Position numbers and translations under genes: made by a program. From Leguminivora glycinivorella (Eukaryota; Arthropoda; Insecta; Lepidoptera; Tortricidae): 64,000 nucleotides of DNA. The DNA is taken from the NCBI RefSeq assembly GCF_023078275.1, contig NC_062977.1, positions 5,911,118 to 5,975,117 on the forward strand. The letters are read 5' to 3'. The notes under the pieces were generated by a model. The model searched no databases and had not been told where the DNA came from. It worked only from the letters and a program-made list of their open reading frames with translations. This document shows positions 22,323 through 33,789 of this stretch, in pieces; position 1 is the stretch's first letter; each line of letters opens with the position of its first letter.

Positions 22323-24031
22323 ACCTCCTGGATCCCCCGGTCCTCACTTGAGGACATAAGATCAAAAAAAATCTCCTGTGAAATATCAAAGCAGCATAAC
22401 AAGTTTGTAGGCATAGAACGTTACCGAACGAAACTATCAACCAAATAAAACAGACACCTAGCCTCAGATGGCCAATCAGCGATCAGTGCGGCTTTGACAT
22501 CTGTCACTATCGGCTACACGGTGTCCCGCGGTAAGTAAATCCGAATTTATCTAACTGAAAGTCTAATTATATATTTTTGTTTGGTTTTAATTAATAAATA
22601 TATAATGTATTTCATACGTCAGTAAGTAGATTTCATCCATATAGTTAAAAAACTTTGGTTTTATATAGCTCTGAAGTTTATGTACTCGTGTGAGTACTAG
22701 CGTATTTAAACAAGTAATTTATGTTCTCGGACGAGTACAACCGGTCTCAATAATGTAAGATTTTTTATTTTACATAAAAGTTGATTACATTTTAATTCCA
22801 ATTTTCAGGCTTAAAAGACTGGAATAGAGGAAAGAAGAAGATATATATCAGAAGTTATCAGATAGAATAAGATTGTATTAGAGCTAAACACCGTCAGCTG
22901 TGATAAAGAAGATGTTTCTGAGGTGAACTGGCTCCAAGAGATAAAGAGATGTAGATTGAGATTGCACATGCATCTTCTTCAATTAGACTTCATCAGCAAA
23001 GTGGCTCGGCATATGCCTATGATGACTGAAAAGCAAACAAGGATACCTTCAAACTGGAAGAAGAGTAGAACCACATGCTCTAGATTATAGCTAGAGCATT
23101 TGGTACTACTTCTTTGGGTATCCGTGTCTAACTATTCAGAGAAACTGTAATGTATACTGATTTCCATACCAAACAACAGTCAATTTTGTTAGTCTTATTA
23201 TTTTGTATTGTTAATAAAATTAAGATACAAAATAATTATCTTCATTAGTCACTGATACTGAAAAACACATGTCCTAAAAACTAAATTTTAATGTAAGACA
23301 AAAGTCCTAATCAGTGTAAGACTGAGAATTTAAGTTACTTAATTAAAGCTTAATCTATAAGGTAAGATAAAGATGTCCTATGAAATCTAAAACTGAAGAT
23401 TAAAGTTAGGCACTGAATTAAAACTAAACTATATGTTCAGTTAAGATAAGATAAAAATGTCCTAAGAAATGTCAGCTATAAAATGTTATTTATTTAGTAA
23501 GGAAAATTGTTACTGTAATTTCTAGTTTAGTTTTCATTCAAGTAATTTGCTTGATATGCAACTTACGTACCTTTGTTACATTATTATGTACTATTAGTAC
23601 TTACACAATTATGCTAATAGTACCTACACAATTTATTCCATAAGGGTTTAATATCATTTTTAATATTATTTAATTTTTTGCCTGTAGGTACTATTAAGTA
23701 CCCACAGAATTATTTTTTTGTGTTTATTATGCAAGATTCATAGAATTTCGGTTTATTTCAGACTGAATTAATATAGTTTTCATATAATAAGTATTTTTTA
23801 TATTATTTTTATGTAACTAAAGTTGATTTCTGTAGTATTTTGTTTTATTTGTTTGGTGTCTCGAGTGAGGACAAAGTCCCCATGTACTCGCCTAAGCCCA
23901 TAAGGAAAAATCGAGGGGAAAACACTATGATTTTTTTAACTATTTTTCTTACGTTACTGGTTACTTATTAAATCGATTTTTCCGAAATAAATACAGTTTT
24001 TCCAGATTTAATACCTTCAGGATCCAGGAGG
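22323..24031. mobile_element. piggyBac-like element, non-autonomous (TTAA target)
   Basis: TTAA at 22319-22322 and 24032-24035 flank matching ends: CCTCCTGGATCC on the left and GGATCCAGGAGG on the right. A TTAA duplication with C-rich starts is the hallmark of piggyBac. The 1.7-kb interior has no transposase frame. It contains a donor-like GCGGTAAGT at about 22528 and an acceptor-like TTTTCAGG near 22803, and a region of irregular AAGATAAAGATGTCCTA repeats at about 23270-23470. Other TTAA superfamilies such as Kolobok are possible. Confidence 0.65.
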
Positions 24032-24035
24032 TTAA

Positions 24036-24383
24036 TACTTTTCTTGAATAACTTTCGTGAAATTCACACTGTTTCCTGTATTTTGACGCAAAGGTTTGCA
24101 CTGTCAGCTCAGCTGCCCAAAGCCTTCCCGCGCACCCGCGCTGTGTCGTTATAAGGCGTTGCCATGGTTACAGAGCCAAACAATGCGTTTTCAGTTTTTT
24201 CGATACTGCGCGCATGCGCGGAAAGCCGGCGGACGCTGGCTTTGGGGAATATACTTTTATGTAGGGTTTTAAAGATCTATGCACGACCCTGTAAATGACG
24301 AATAACAGTTCGGGAGTAGAAAAAACAATAAAGTTATCAGAGGTAAAATGTAAACCCAGTTTTCAAGTCACATTAGAAACCCA
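24036..24383. other. Intergenic, nothing recognised
   Basis: It contains a GC-rich patch at 24110-24250 with GCGCATGCGC palindromes, and no ORF. Confidence 0.4.
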
Positions 24384-24533
24384 TATCGTCACTACTTTTA
24401 AAAAAACTTCTATCTTCGTCTGTCAATGAAAAGAAAATTGTAGTAAGTATGTATGGAATGCATATAGATTTACTGCGTTTTAACATTGAGGAGAAGCATG
24501 AGATACGAGATTTTTTAAAAGTAGTGACGATAT
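24384..24533. mobile_element. MITE, ATATCGTCACTACTTTTAAA ends
   Basis: The first 25 or so bases (ATATCGTCACTACTTTTAAA) and the complement of the last are nearly identical. About 150 bp, no coding capacity. I know similar ends from other lepidopteran sequences. Confidence 0.75.
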
Positions 24534-26690
24534 ACTACATATCTGGCTTTCATTATTCTCGTCTCGAATACCGAATATGAGATTTTACACATGGTGTTGC
24601 GTGTGAACGATTTTGAAAGTTGCCGTATAGGTTGAAAAGTTCGGTGCCACTACGGTATTGATTCTGGTTTCACAAGAAACACTCTATTAACAAATCACTT
24701 AATGTAACTTAATGTACTAGGGAAGAAAATGTTGCCAAAGCGATCTTAAACACTGCTGAACCCCAAAAACTCCCACATAAGCTCACCTTGCAAACTCCAT
24801 CTTTTTCTTCAGTAACTAGCCGCCTTAGGTAAACATTTCCCCTTGACACCAGCCTCGAGCGAAACTAAGTTAAATGGCCGACGCCTCGGTAAAGGTTCGG
24901 CGTCAGAACTCTTGTACTTTTAAAAAGTTCCGCTCTAGGATGCAGTAAACTCATTAACCTGAGTGCAGGCTTATTAGACGAGCTGTACCCGTAGAGTACA
25001 AGGGTTACAAGCAAGTTTTACACGGGTACGGCACATAGTGAATTATAAGAAGGTAGTTTGTGTAGGTTTCAGTAAACCTTTCTCTTACGTTGCCACGTTA
25101 GCTAAATTACTAAATATAGTTTTAACAACGTATTTTTACCAAGACTTTAGTAGCGTGCCATATTATCTTAGTCAATATCAGTACAATCAGTAGGTGAGGT
25201 TGACTGAAGTAGCATAACAAATAGCAAATAAATGTTTCCAAAAAATACCATGACAGAGGATTATGTGAGTACTATATTCTCCATATCTTATCATGACACA
25301 GTATTTGATACGAATTGCCTAGTTCTATCGTGTAGGTATATCATTGATTTGTTCATAATAAGCACAAAAAATAAAAATATGCAGAAATATGTAGGTAACT
25401 ATGTATTCTCTAAGATTCACTTCACGACATTGTCTACGACTCAATCTTATTATGAACAATAATTACCACAATAAATTGCTGTGATAATTTAGATGTATTA
25501 CTTTATTTACATGAACATATTTACATAATTATATAAGAAACTAAGACTAAACTTAAAAGCTAGCTAATGTCTAAAATAGGCCCTTGAGGCATTGTACCAT
25601 TTATATTAGATTTAGATTATAATATGTATGTAATGTAATGAACTATTCATAAGAGCTTGTAATAAGGCCTACATGAATAAAGCTATCTTTCAGTTTTACG
25701 CGTCCTATTTGTTATTGTGTTTAATGTCGTGACTCGTGGATGCTAATATTAGAAACACAATGATTATTCCGCACGTCACGGAATCTGGGGAAGCTGTAGG
25801 TCATACTGATACTGCATCCGTATTTTATATCACGCTGGCTTCAGAGCACGTCCTATGTTAGTTTCTTGTTTTACCTATAATTTTTAAAGTATTCCTTTAT
25901 ATGTATAAATTTGTCCGGCGATCGGAAACCTATTTGTAATAGTATGCAAAATATATATATATATAACATTTTATTAAAATGGATATAAAACACAGAATAT
26001 AGCAAATTTATTGTAAATTCTTCAGACTTAACGAATGTTGAACCAGCAATAATCACTGCAGAAATATTGATACAAGTATGACATTAAATCATCAGAATAT
26101 GTAAAACCTGGGGGCGATTTTTGAATCTCGCATACTTATGGGATTTTGTCACTAAAATACCGGTTGAAAACGGTGACTTGCTTATTATTTTCAGTGACAA
26201 TTTTCTGAATTCGAACGCGTGAGACTCAAAAATCGGCCCGCTGAATTAATTAAAACTTGCGTTGAGTTCAGAAATACAAATAATTTTTAAAATATTATCT
26301 AATTGTTGGTAATTTTTTGCATATTAAGGAGATAATCTCTCAAAATAATGTACAAGGTAGTTCAACATAGAGTATTTTTATCCCCGCTAACCCAGTGGCA
26401 CGGGGAGCAGTAACTAAGTTACCCGGCTCATTTCTCAATTTCCCGGCCCTAAGATGGACGCTCGGATAACCCTTTAGCTCGCGGCAACGGTGGCTGCTGC
26501 TTTATTGCTTTTAATTATCGGTTAGCTAAATATTAAGCGTTATAGACATTTCTATTATAGACGGCATTATTGAAAATTCTAAGGCAGGTACTTCTTTTCA
26601 TCAATAGGATTTCATGGGGTAAAATTTTGAAAACCTTTTTCTTTGCTTGCTAGGTATAAAAGTGACATGTAGCTGTTTTGTGAGACACTA
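24534..26690. other. Intergenic, nothing recognised
   Basis: AT-rich, with islands at 24840-24960 and 26395-26500 of balanced composition. Frames of 60-76 codons (25232-25462, 25871-26056) have no recognisable features. Confidence 0.45.
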
Positions 26691-27078
26691 ACGGCCCAGC
26701 CACGACATTGGTCTAAGCGCGGCAGCGGCGAGCGGCAGCCATACGTGCGAATGAAAAGTCCCATCGCTGTGTCTCGCTTCAATGTATGGCCGCCGCTCGC
26801 CGCTGTCACAGTATAATAAAGAGTACTATCGTACAGTATGGCCACTCCCGCTCCCCGCTGAAAGTGCCGCCCACCCCCTCTCGGTTACTTCACAGTTACC
26901 GCCTGTCAAAAATACGAACAGTCGACCTGTCATATTTCACTCATACAAGCATAGTACGCGTTCACCTACACGAGCTAAGACTGTGTGCTAGGAATGCGCC
27001 TCTTTCAATATATTTGATCGCCATTGTCCGAGGTGTGCCGCTGTCGCGCTTAGACCAATGACGTGGCTGAGCCGTAAT
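26691..27078. mobile_element. GC-rich MITE with ~30-bp TIRs, itself interrupted
   Basis: The left end ACGGCCCAGCCACGACATTG and the complement of the right end differ at few positions, and the match continues through TCTAAGCGCG(G/A)CAGCGGC. A 229-bp dispersed repeat is inserted at 26808-27036 with a 9-bp duplication. Without it the element is about 150 bp. Confidence 0.75.
26808..27036. mobile_element. Dispersed repeat with 9-bp target duplication, copy 1
   Basis: GCCGCTGTC lies immediately on both sides (26799-26807, 27037-27045). It begins ACAGTATAATAAAGAGTACT and ends TGTCCGAGGTGT. A second copy lies at 38860-39086. It has no obvious inverted ends or tail and no frame, so the class is uncertain; 9-bp duplications occur in Mutator-like elements and in some retroposons. 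Confidence 0.8.
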
Positions 27079-27371
27079 AGTACATTGTGTAACAAGGGGA
27101 GGAAGTTGAATATTACTAACGAGAGTAAGTTAAATCGCGACGGCTTGCCGGAGCGATTTAAAGACTCGAGTTTGTAATATTCATACTCCCCGAGTTACAC
27201 ACAATGTTTTTCATCACACTCGCAATGTAAAGAATATGTAAATAGATGTAAAAATGTTAAGTACGGTACAAGAAATTTCATTATTTCCTTGGTTCTCCCA
27301 AGGAAATTTTTCTATAACTCACGCTCCGCCTGCGTGCAATAGCACATTTAAAGTGCCGGTGTGATGAAAAC
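27076..27371. repeat. Dispersed hairpin repeat, copy 2
   Basis: Homologous to 4776-5066. The first 130 bp are an imperfect palindrome (GTGTAAC with GTTACAC; GAATATTAC with GTAATATTC; TTAAATCGC with GCGATTTAA) turning at GACGGCTTGCCGG. It directly abuts the preceding MITE. Confidence 0.75.
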
Positions 27372-28238
27372 ATTATTAATCCGCATGTGCCTGATTTATG
27401 ATTTATTATAATACAAAAATTTCCTCTATGGATCGGCTGTGTCAGTGTCACTTAAGTATAGTTTTTTCAAGCATCAGTACAAATATTGACACTAATATAT
27501 TTAGTTACATAAATATTTTATAGAATTCGTATCGTATCTAGAGCGAATTATTGACATATATATTGGGATGTGAATGAACATTTTCAACAAATATTTAACC
27601 TTAATACCTACTACTACTACTACTTAATATAATATATGAGTACAAAAAAGACTAATATAGTTAACATTGAACCGCAATCGTTCCACAAATAGCACACTCG
27701 GTTTAACTCCAAAATAAATAAAATAGCGACGAAGCACCATCTGTCCTCACACTTTAAATCAGGATCCGTTGCAGTCGCGGTCGCATCCGTTTCCTCGCAT
27801 TATATTAAATTTTATTATAGCCTGGACTAAGTAATGGGAATATCGTGTAAGGAGCGGTCGCGGCCCCCGGGCGGGGGCCAGCGGGGGCTAGCGGGGCCTG
27901 CGGGGCCCGGAGGGGGCCGAGGTGATTAAAATTTCGGCTACCGTTGATGACACAACAGTATAGCAGAGTGGAAGGATTAATGTTGGGTTTATGACTGGAT
28001 TACATTACTTTGTATCGAGCCAAGAGTGTTGTGATTCAATTTGTTGCGCCCGAACACTTAGCCGGCTATTTGGAATAGTGTTGGGGATTTCGGATATTTC
28101 TAGACTTTATTTTTTATCTTCAAATAGATCAATGCAAAGATATTTATGTTGTGTTAGAACTTCTTTTTAACTTTGACTTCAACATTATTTATTTTATTCA
28201 GTAAAACTCAGACTCTTAATAGCAGGGGGAAATTAGCT
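27372..28238. other. Intergenic with G-rich patch
   Basis: AT-rich apart from a GC-rich segment at 27850-27920. A short TAC trinucleotide run lies near 27608-27622. Confidence 0.5.
27869..27916 (+). other. Potential G-quadruplex
   Basis: Five or more runs of at least three G (GGGGGCCAGCGGGGGC and similar) lie within 48 nt on the plus strand, separated by loops of 1-6 nt, in an otherwise AT-rich neighbourhood. Confidence 0.6.
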
Positions 28239-29253
28239 AAAATTACGGCATAATTAATGGAAGGTTTTCTTAAATTGAAATATGTACGTTATAGACCGAA
28301 GTTATTTTTCATCAACTCTCCCCACTCCTCCCTCCTCTGCGTCACCCCTCTACCCTCCCTTAAAGTGCCGAAAATGCGGTTTTTCTCGATTTCTGACAAA
28401 ACTGTTGAAGATACAGAAAAAGCGCGTAGGAACGAAGTAATCCTTAATAAATTTACTACAAATCATTCATTAACACTTTGGTTCTAGCACTTATAGTTTA
28501 CGCGTGATCCGTCACGAAAGTTGGTCCTTTGCTGCAATCTTCTTTAGTGAATGTTAAGTTTTCGCCCAAAATGCATACGAAATCGTCGAAATTTGTTTGA
28601 TATAACTAAAATATTGTAACTTATGACTAAAATAAAATTAAGGGGGAAAAATCACTACCATGGGTGGAATTTCCAATATGTCTTGGAATTCCAGTATTTA
28701 TTTAAGACGTAATATTTTCACGGTAGTAGTCGCTAGGAGTACCATTGATCTATATAGTGTATCTATGACTGGGAATGAGCTTTTGGTAGCTGTTGGTAGA
28801 GCCCTGGAGTATCAATCCAGCAGCCGTGAGTTCAAGTCCCACCCATGGTAGTGATTTTTCCCCCTGAAATTCATTTTCAGTTTATAATATTTTAGTAATA
28901 TCAAACAGATTTCGTAAGCAATTTGGGAGAAAACTTAACATTCACTAAAGAAAATTGCAGTAAAGGACCAACTTTCGTGATGGATCACGCGAAACCTATA
29001 AGTGCTAGAACCAAAGTGTCAATAAACGATTTGTAGTAAATTTATCAAGGATTACTTTTTTCCTACACGCTTTTTCTGTATCTACAACGGTTTTGTCAGA
29101 AATCGCGAAAAACCGCATTTTCGGCTATTTAAGGGGGGGAAGAGGGGTGACGCAGAGGGGGGAGGGACGGGGAGGGTTGATGAAAAATAACTTCGGCCTG
29201 TAATGTACATATCCCAATCAAAAAAAATCTTCCATTAATTATGCCAACATTTT
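28239..29253. mobile_element. Foldback element with ~420-bp arms
   Basis: 28239-28660 is repeated in inverse orientation at 28845-29253 with roughly 10% mismatches and small gaps. It runs from AAAAT and GGCATAATTAATGGAAG outermost to ATCACTACCATGGGTGG innermost. The loop of about 180 bp carries a tRNA-like segment. There is no ORF of transposase type. Such long arms are typical of foldback elements or of inverted duplication of a retroposed unit. Confidence 0.85.
28776..28848 (+). pseudogene. tRNA-like sequence in the foldback loop
   Basis: A-box-like GGTAGCTGTTGGTAGAGC, an anticodon arm CTGGA/TCCAG with a 7-nt loop starting GT (anticodon position reads ATC), and a B-box GAGTTCAAGTCCC with a T-stem carrying one mismatch. 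The acceptor stem pairs poorly and the D-arm is one base short, so it is not a functional tRNA. It may act as a pol III promoter for the element, as in SINE heads. Confidence 0.6.
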
Positions 29254-31663
29254 CATACATAACTTTCCAGAAGCAACGGACTATAAGGTAAACTTACCTA
29301 TCTATGAATAAATAAAATACATAATATTATCAATAAATAGTATTATCATAATAATTTGAAATAGATCAATAATAATAAAAAAAGCGATAATAGAAAAATC
29401 CAAACAAAAAACTCGTTAATATTAATAGCAAAGAAAAACTATTCCATATTAGTGAAAGCGGCGAAAACTACCTCAATTCGACGATAAAAACCGCTAAGAG
29501 CCTTTCTAAGAAGAATAAAGCTGAAACAAATGGTTTAGATACTTTCACAGCCTCGCAACTGACTTAAACATGATAATGGAAAAACAAAGATATTCTGTGG
29601 GAATAGAATTCATGTTTGAACGTAAAGGCGTAGTAAGTAAATGTGATTATACAAGAGATTCGTAATGTATTAATCCAAAGGCTGTGGAAGCAAGTTTGCT
29701 CGTAAGCTATAAACGTTGTACAATTGTTTATCAATTGCCTACTCTACGAGTGTGTTCTGCCAAACTGTTTATGATGATGGCTAGTAGGTTTGTGGCAATT
29801 CGATCGTGTTGAAGACGCTCTGATCGTTGTTCTTTCTTAGTAACTTGGTTGTCTTGGTCTCAGAGTTAAGAAATAAGTACAGAAGATAATATCGACATGT
29901 GATTGTTTTTTTTTTTTACAATTGACTAAAAACTGTTTTATATTCCAGTTTTCATTGGGTACTATATTATTTTTCATTAGGTAATTATGTATATGGGTTA
30001 GTAAATCTTATTTTCTAAATATTAATATGGGTAGGTATTATTTAAGTTACGCTATTTCCGTCTTTTTAATTTCTATATAAAACAATAATATATTTAAAAA
30101 ACACTTTTAGAAATTTATTATTTTTCTGTATTAATAAGTTGCCAGAACTGGTTACAAGAAGTGAATTAGACATTTTATTAAAATAATAAACAAATTCCAA
30201 CAAATTTTATTAAAAGTTGCATTAGAAACGAAAGTCAATATAGAGTTTGGTTTACTTTAATGATTGCTGGAAGGAGTTGGCAGCCTTTAATTACTTCCCG
30301 ATAAATCTCACGCAGCCGTTGATCTCTCAAGTGTGAAGGTTTATTTAAGGGCGGCGATATTTCCCCCGGCCGGCTCACTTCGTTATATTTATTAAAACAT
30401 CGCCCGAGATTACAAAGAACACGATATTTTTTACACTGTAAGATGTGAAAACCAATTAAGGAGATAAAAAGGGAATCCAGCGAGGTGCCTGCATTAATTT
30501 CTTTTTTGCGGGGATTATTTTAAAATTGCATTATATTCTTGTTAAGACGGGAGCTCCCAGTTAATGATAGCACTACCCCTTGCTTTTAATTGCCTCCGGC
30601 TATTGCGAGATGAGTAATCTCGAGAGGTGCTCGGCCGCTCTTCGAGATAAAAGTTTTGCGACTTTCCAAATAAGAAAAGCGTTTACGGATTGTTACTTGC
30701 TGGGTTTACGCGCAAAATCTAAAGGAGTGCCTTTTTAAACACTCTCGAAGTAATGTTTGAAGTTTCGTTAAAGAAAATCATTATGGTGATTAACACGGCT
30801 GGCTAGGGAAAATATAAAAAGAGCCAGTCACTGATGTTTCAAAAGTAATTTAAAGGATTTAGGTACTTTCATTTACAGTGTTCTACAGAACAGATGCACA
30901 CAACAACAGAAAATATTTCAGTAAACATTTCCTATAAATACCGAATGCCGTAAAATAGACGTACCCATGGTTTAAATGCATGTCGTGACCTACGATGAAA
31001 GTAAGAAATCAAAATGACATGAAACAGAAATGGAAATGAAGAAATAATGTGGCCCACGCACAAATAACCTTCGATAGTAGATAGGCATAATTCTGTCGGA
31101 CGCTCGATTTGGGGGCGAACTTCAGAAAGTGTTCACTAGAAGTGGTCGCGATTACAGCGAACTCGATATCGTGTGTCTGCCGTTATCTAAAATTACCCCT
31201 ATATCCGAACGCGTAAGATACTTATCGGTGGCAAAGCTAAGTTTGCTCGAAATACTCGTGATTATAACGTCGCAGTAACGCATTTGCGTTTTCTGAAGGC
31301 TTTATGTTTTGGGTAGTAAGGGTTGGTTGATAGTTTTTTTAGGTTGGTAGAGAACAGTCTCGATTTATTAGTCATCGATGGTGGCGTGATAGTGGTGCCA
31401 GGCGCGGGCGGCGCGCACGCATCCTCTGTCAACACTACCCTAATGAAAGGCAGTTATACAACGCACGTGATGCTAAATGTCGCTAGGACTCGGCAATTTA
31501 TTTTAATTTGTGCGTATTTGTCATGTTATGAAAATTATGGCTCTATTGTATTCGAAGGTGATATCAGCTTGTTATAAATTGCCGCTAGCAAAGCATTGCT
31601 AACCTGATTAATAGAACAATCTCATAGGAAAGTATGACTACATTTTTTGTAATTTTCCTTGGA
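29254..31663. other. Long unique stretch, possible regulatory islands
   Basis: No gene seen. GC-balanced blocks at about 30280-30420 and 30540-30740, with homeodomain-type TTAATTGC/TTAATTACT cores, stand out from the AT-rich background. An 84-codon frame at 31323-31577 is not recognised. Confidence 0.35.
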
Positions 31664-31786
31664 TTAAGGCCACTTCCACCAACCACTTAACTCAGGGTTA
31701 GTGGGCTGTCAACTGTCAAATTCCATATAAAATGGTGGGTAACCCTCGGGTTAACTCTCCATTTTTGTTGGTGCAAGTGGCCTTAA
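31664..31786. mobile_element. MITE, TTAAGGCCACTTCCACCAAC ends, copy 1
   Basis: Its first 20 bp and the complement of its last 20 bp (GTTGGTGCAAGTGGCCTTAA) differ at one base. The interior has GGGTTAGTGGGCTGTCAACT and CCCTCGGGTTAAC. It is exactly as long (123 bp) as the copy at 44977-45099. Confidence 0.85.
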
Positions 31787-32375
31787 GAGTATTAAATTTT
31801 TAAACAAATCTAACACAAAGCTTTAACTTTAAAAATGAAAACGAAGTCTCAAACACGTTTTTTTCCATTACATGTTTATGATTTTAATATAACTGCATTA
31901 GACATTAACATAACTAAAATTCATCATGTTTAAACAGCCATGACTATGAGATAACGCGATTTTGAATTAATCATTTCTTAAACGAAAAACAAAAACCCAT
32001 TATTACTTTATTGCGCCTCTAGATTTATGAGTGCTGTCATTATGCACAATGCATTTATATTTTATAGTTTTATCCGTAGAAAATATTGTAGCCATTAAAT
32101 GTTCAACCCTTTTATTTACATTTCGTTAATAGCACTTTTATTTGTCTACGATTATTATGAGGGCAGATAACTAGTCGTAGAATGTTATGTTCCTTCTTTG
32201 TAATAATAAAAAAAACTATTATATTTATGTTTAATCATATTTACCTATTAAATGTTAATTTTTTGGTGGAATGTTTGAAACCAATTAACAATAGGTTTTT
32301 GTTAAAATTTACAAAGTTTATTAGCACTGAGTATGTAAAGAAAAACTGCATGGTGTGAAAAACTGCCCAGGGTAC
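31787..32375. other. AT-rich intergenic DNA, nothing recognised
   Basis: No ORF, tandem repeat or inverted repeat could be supported. Confidence 0.5.
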
Positions 32376-32519
32376 GTAGCCGAATGGCACAAACGCTCAC
32401 GAAACGAAAGGCTCGTAGATATCTATCTCTATCGCTCTTGTGTATTGGCGCGACAGAGCCAGACTACTTGTCGCGGCGTTTCGTTTTCGTTTCGCGTCGC
32501 AGAAATGCCATTCGGCTAC
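32376..32519 (-). mobile_element. GTAGCCGAATGGC MITE, inverted copy
   Basis: Same ends as at 8809, but the core (GAGATAGATATCTACGAG, CGCCAATACACAAGAGCG) reads on the minus strand. 144 bp. Confidence 0.85.
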
Positions 32520-33753
32520 GGCACCAGCTTTACAATGTAATTGAAACCTCATCTTATTACAGCACATGTAATAGTTTATAGTCTTACAAGCTGAACTTGC
32601 ACATTTCCTTATCAGTACCTACATATCACGAGACGCGAAGATTATAAAACAACACAACAAAAGGTTGTAACTCGGCAAAGATTAAAGCAGCAAGAGCATT
32701 TTTAATATCGCCGTTGTAGTATGTAACGTCAAAAAATTTGGTAATGTAATAAAAAAACAAGTCCACTTAAAATCAAATAAGTATTGAAAAGCGTTATATA
32801 CTTAATACAGCTCCACCACAATTGACAGTTTCCAAGACACAAAAAAGTATTGAATTAAGATAAGATATAATTATTATATTACCTACTGTGTCGTCCAAAA
32901 TGCACAAAAATTGCTAAACAGGCACAATACGCCCAGTCGTAGATTTTATTTGTCGATTTAAAATGTGTCTTTGTTTTAAGAATACTTACAAGATAATTTG
33001 TTTCTTTAGGCAGCGTTCCCACTTAAGCGTCGCGTGTCTCGGGGCGCGCAACGGACGTCTCCGCCACGCCGCCTGAATGTAATTCAAAAAACGTCTCCTC
33101 AGTACATTTTGGATAGGAAGGATGTAAGACGCGCCCCAGGCGACGTGGCGGTGGCGTGGCCTCGTGGCCGCATCTCAGGACAAGGGTCTCTTAGATGTGG
33201 CCGGTCCCTTACACATGTGAGCGTTTTTTTTCACGCAATAGTTTGATGTAAGCTGTGTCCGTTGGCACGATGAATGCTAATTACCGTTGGTATTTATGCG
33301 ACTGCAGCGGTCGTGCCGTGACAGCGCGGCGGCCGAATAAATCGTCGCTGCGACTACCGTACCTGCAGCTGCTGCGTGCATTGTTGACGAGCATTCTTGG
33401 TGCGGATTTACTTTAGGGCTTATTTACCTTTCAAAGATAGCATACGCCGAAGAATTGGGAAAGGCTACTAGTGATCAGGACGTTACAAGTGATATTTGAA
33501 GACGCTGGTTCGATCGAGCTCCCACGAGTTTCGTTAAAAGTGGCGAACAATCCACAACAGCTCGTCAGAGTCCCAGTCATGCACATATTTAGGTTAAAAC
33601 CAATATACTGAGTTAAAGTTACTTTATGTATTGGTCTATCGTTTTAAATGAATAAAATGAAAGAGTGCACATATTACTCCGCGCGTGACGCCGCGTTTGC
33701 CGCGGGGATCCACGGATTAGCTTTATACACTGGCACTACAAATTCGCCGCGTA
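32520..33753. other. Intergenic with a GC-rich element fragment
   Basis: GGCAGCGTTCCCACTTAAGC at 33010 looks like one end of a GC-rich MITE I have seen in Lepidoptera, but the matching far end is not present. GC stays high to about 33400. No gene. Confidence 0.35.
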
Positions 33754-33789
33754 AACTATCGTGATATAGTACAACAAAGACTTTTCATT
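33754..33789. repeat. Fragment of the 36809 hairpin repeat
   Basis: ACTATCGTGATATAGTACAA followed by AAGACTTTTCA resembles the left arm at 36804-36831. Only this arm is present. Confidence 0.4.

Noticed and set aside
22520..22810. Host intron inside the TTAA element (GCGGTAAGT ... TTTTCAGG)
   Set aside because: Donor and acceptor strings occur by chance often, and no coding exons flank them; kept only as a remark.
28776..28848. Functional tRNA gene
   Set aside because: The acceptor stem pairs poorly, the D-arm is short and the apparent anticodon is atypical. It is better read as a tRNA-derived promoter or pseudogene.
28660..28851. 63-codon ORF in the foldback loop
   Set aside because: It overlaps the tRNA-like core and runs into the inverted arm; it matches no known protein.
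32999..33246. Complete GC-rich MITE starting GGCAGCGTTCCCACTTAAGC
   Set aside because: Only one end is recognisable; no matching inverted end was found within 1 kb.
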